Assembly: GCA_963722585.1 (NCBI GenBank)
Contig: CAVRNU010000016.1
Span: 3,491 to 67,490 of the forward strand
Direction of reading: 5' to 3'
From: KBS-96 sp963722585
GTDB lineage: Bacteria; Acidobacteriota; Terriglobia; Bryobacterales; Bryobacteraceae
Length of the DNA: 64,000 nt
The translations under genes were made by a program, and so were the position numbers. How positions within the stretch are numbered: position 1 is the first letter of the stretch; each line of letters starts with the position of its first letter. Below, one piece after another: positions 63,052 to 64,000 of the stretch. The notes under the pieces were generated by a model, which had not been told where the DNA came from, did not search any database, and saw nothing but the letters and a program-made list of their open reading frames with translations.

Positions 63052-64000
63052 ATGAGCCTGCTTCAATTCATAACGGCAGTTCCCTTGGACGTGCGACGGG
63101 GAAGCGGATGCTATGTCGGAACACGCACATTGGTCGAAGCGCTTCGTCAGCTTGGGGTCGATATCGCGTTGGTTACTCCCCGCATCGTCACCCCAGTCTA
63201 CACTGCCACGCGCATTCTGTTCAATGAGGCATTGCGCTGGCGGCGCTTCACCGGCGACGCCATCATCGGCATTGATGCTGATGGTTATGCCGTCGCTGGT
63301 AGGCCGGCTGCGCTCCCACACATCGCCTGCATCAAAGGAGTTTTGGGCGACGCTGTTCGCTTCGAGCGAGGCGCCACGCGAGCGAGCATGGCGTTCAGGC
63401 CCGCCTCGAGGCAAAACATGCCCGCCGCGCCGTCCGAGTGATCACCGTCAGCCAGTACTGCGCGGGGCGTCTCGAAGAACTCTATCGGGTGAACAACGCG
63501 GTAGTCGTGCCGGAATTGATTGATCTTGATAGGTGGCGGCAGTTATTCCAGGCAAATCCTGCTGTTCCCGACCCGCGCAAGTTCACGGTTCTATCCGTTT
63601 GCCGGTTCTATCCCCGCAAACGCCTGGACGTGCTCTCCGCGCCGCCGCTCTATTGCGTGATCGTGTTCCCAGCTCGAAATTCGAATTGTCGGTCACGGCC
63701 CGGAGTACCAGCGCCTCCGGCAGCTCTCTTCGGAGCTGCGTGTCGAACCGGCCCTGCGTTGGCTCGGCGACGTGAGCGCGAATACGCTGGCTGCGGAATA
63801 CAACCGCAGCGATCTTTTTTGCCTGCCGAGCGCCCAGGAAGGCTTCGGTATTGTATTTCTCGAGGCCATGGCGGCCGGGAAACCGATTGTCGCCGCGCGC
63901 GCGGCCGCTGTCCCCGAAGTAGTTCGCAGTGGCATTCTTCTAGAGCCCGAAGATCCCGAAGCGCTCGCCGAAGCCATCCTCTGCCTCTATCGTGGCCCCG
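63052..64000 (+). pseudogene. Group 1 glycosyltransferase (GT4-like), at least three frameshifts, runs off the window
   Basis: Starts MSLLQFITAVPLDVRRGSGC at 63052, then after shifts near 63390, 63636 and 63693 the frames give ARRAVRVITVSQYCAGRLEE, FTVLSVCRFYPRKRLDVL, IVGHGPEYQRLRQLSSELR, and RSDLFCLPSAQEGFGIVFLE then MAAGKPIVAARAAAVPEVV. These are the GT4 landmarks, with the E-x7-E motif in EGFGIVFLE and the acceptor domain first. The C-terminus lies outside the window. Either decayed or from error-prone sequence. Confidence 0.8.

Noticed and set aside
62707..63414. Long N-terminal extension of the FAD oxidoreductase
   Set aside because: Runs antisense through the glycosyltransferase start and has no family similarity; the FAD motif begins right after MNVHEYR.

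Overview
The window most likely comes from an Acidobacteriota chromosome of the Solibacter/Bryobacter type. The evidence is family content: a MacB/FtsX-type orphan permease with the acidobacterial N-terminus (left edge) and a second decayed copy near 58 kb, an HAF-repeat exported protein, a VWFA-related protein of the acidobacterial type, and several IS1380-type elements. No rRNA or complete tRNA is present, so the assignment is inference.

Layout. (1) 1-2.4 kb: the start of a permease that runs off the left edge, then a first copy of an ssb / conserved leader / ardC module whose ardC copy has lost its N-terminus. (2) 2.4-30.7 kb: a metal and metalloid resistance island. It holds a CadC-type regulator with a divalent-metal RND system (8.8-2.7 kb), an uncharacterised 1.8 kb element inserted in a methyltransferase gene, a sialidase-like protein, a permease, a CusCBA copper/silver system (21.2-14.4 kb), a MerR/MerC/thioredoxin-like operon (23.0-21.9 kb), Rdx and methyltransferase genes, and an arsenic operon (arsM, acr3, flavoprotein, arsC; 29.4-24.2 kb) whose arsM is split by an IS1380 element with a 5-bp target duplication. 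An HAF-repeat gene closes it. (3) 31.0-51.9 kb: the backbone of an integrative conjugative element, almost all on the minus strand with overlapping start and stop codons: second ssb and ardC, VapE-like primase/helicase, third ssb, VirB11, TrwC-type relaxase, coupling protein, relaxosome-type proteins, a nearly complete Trb/VirB type IV secretion set (B8, B6, B5, B10, B9, B4, B3, B2) and a broken primase-polymerase. (4) 51.9-54.4 kb: the element edge, with a tRNA-Lys-like remnant lacking a D arm, the C-terminal end of a tyrosine integrase, and a decayed IS256-like element carrying a younger nested IS. (5) 54.4-64 kb: chromosomal flank with two coupled exported-protein genes and many decayed genes (antitoxin/toxin pair, permease, S41 peptidase, IS1380 transposase, FAD oxidoreductase, glycosyltransferase).

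How it fits together: the two ssb-leader-ardC modules are direct repeats about 30 kb apart that bracket the metal island. This suggests two related conjugative elements, or a partial duplication of one, delivered or captured the cargo. Many genes are broken by single-base indels, several of them in short homopolymers; some may be sequence errors, others real decay.

Signals I consider most worth attention: the ~210-bp leader between ardC and ssb, which is more conserved between the two copies than the coding sequence next to it; the phased TGTTC/GAACA array around two palindromes at 32.94-33.21 kb; and the element at 9.82-11.66 kb, which encodes no transposase that I recognise.
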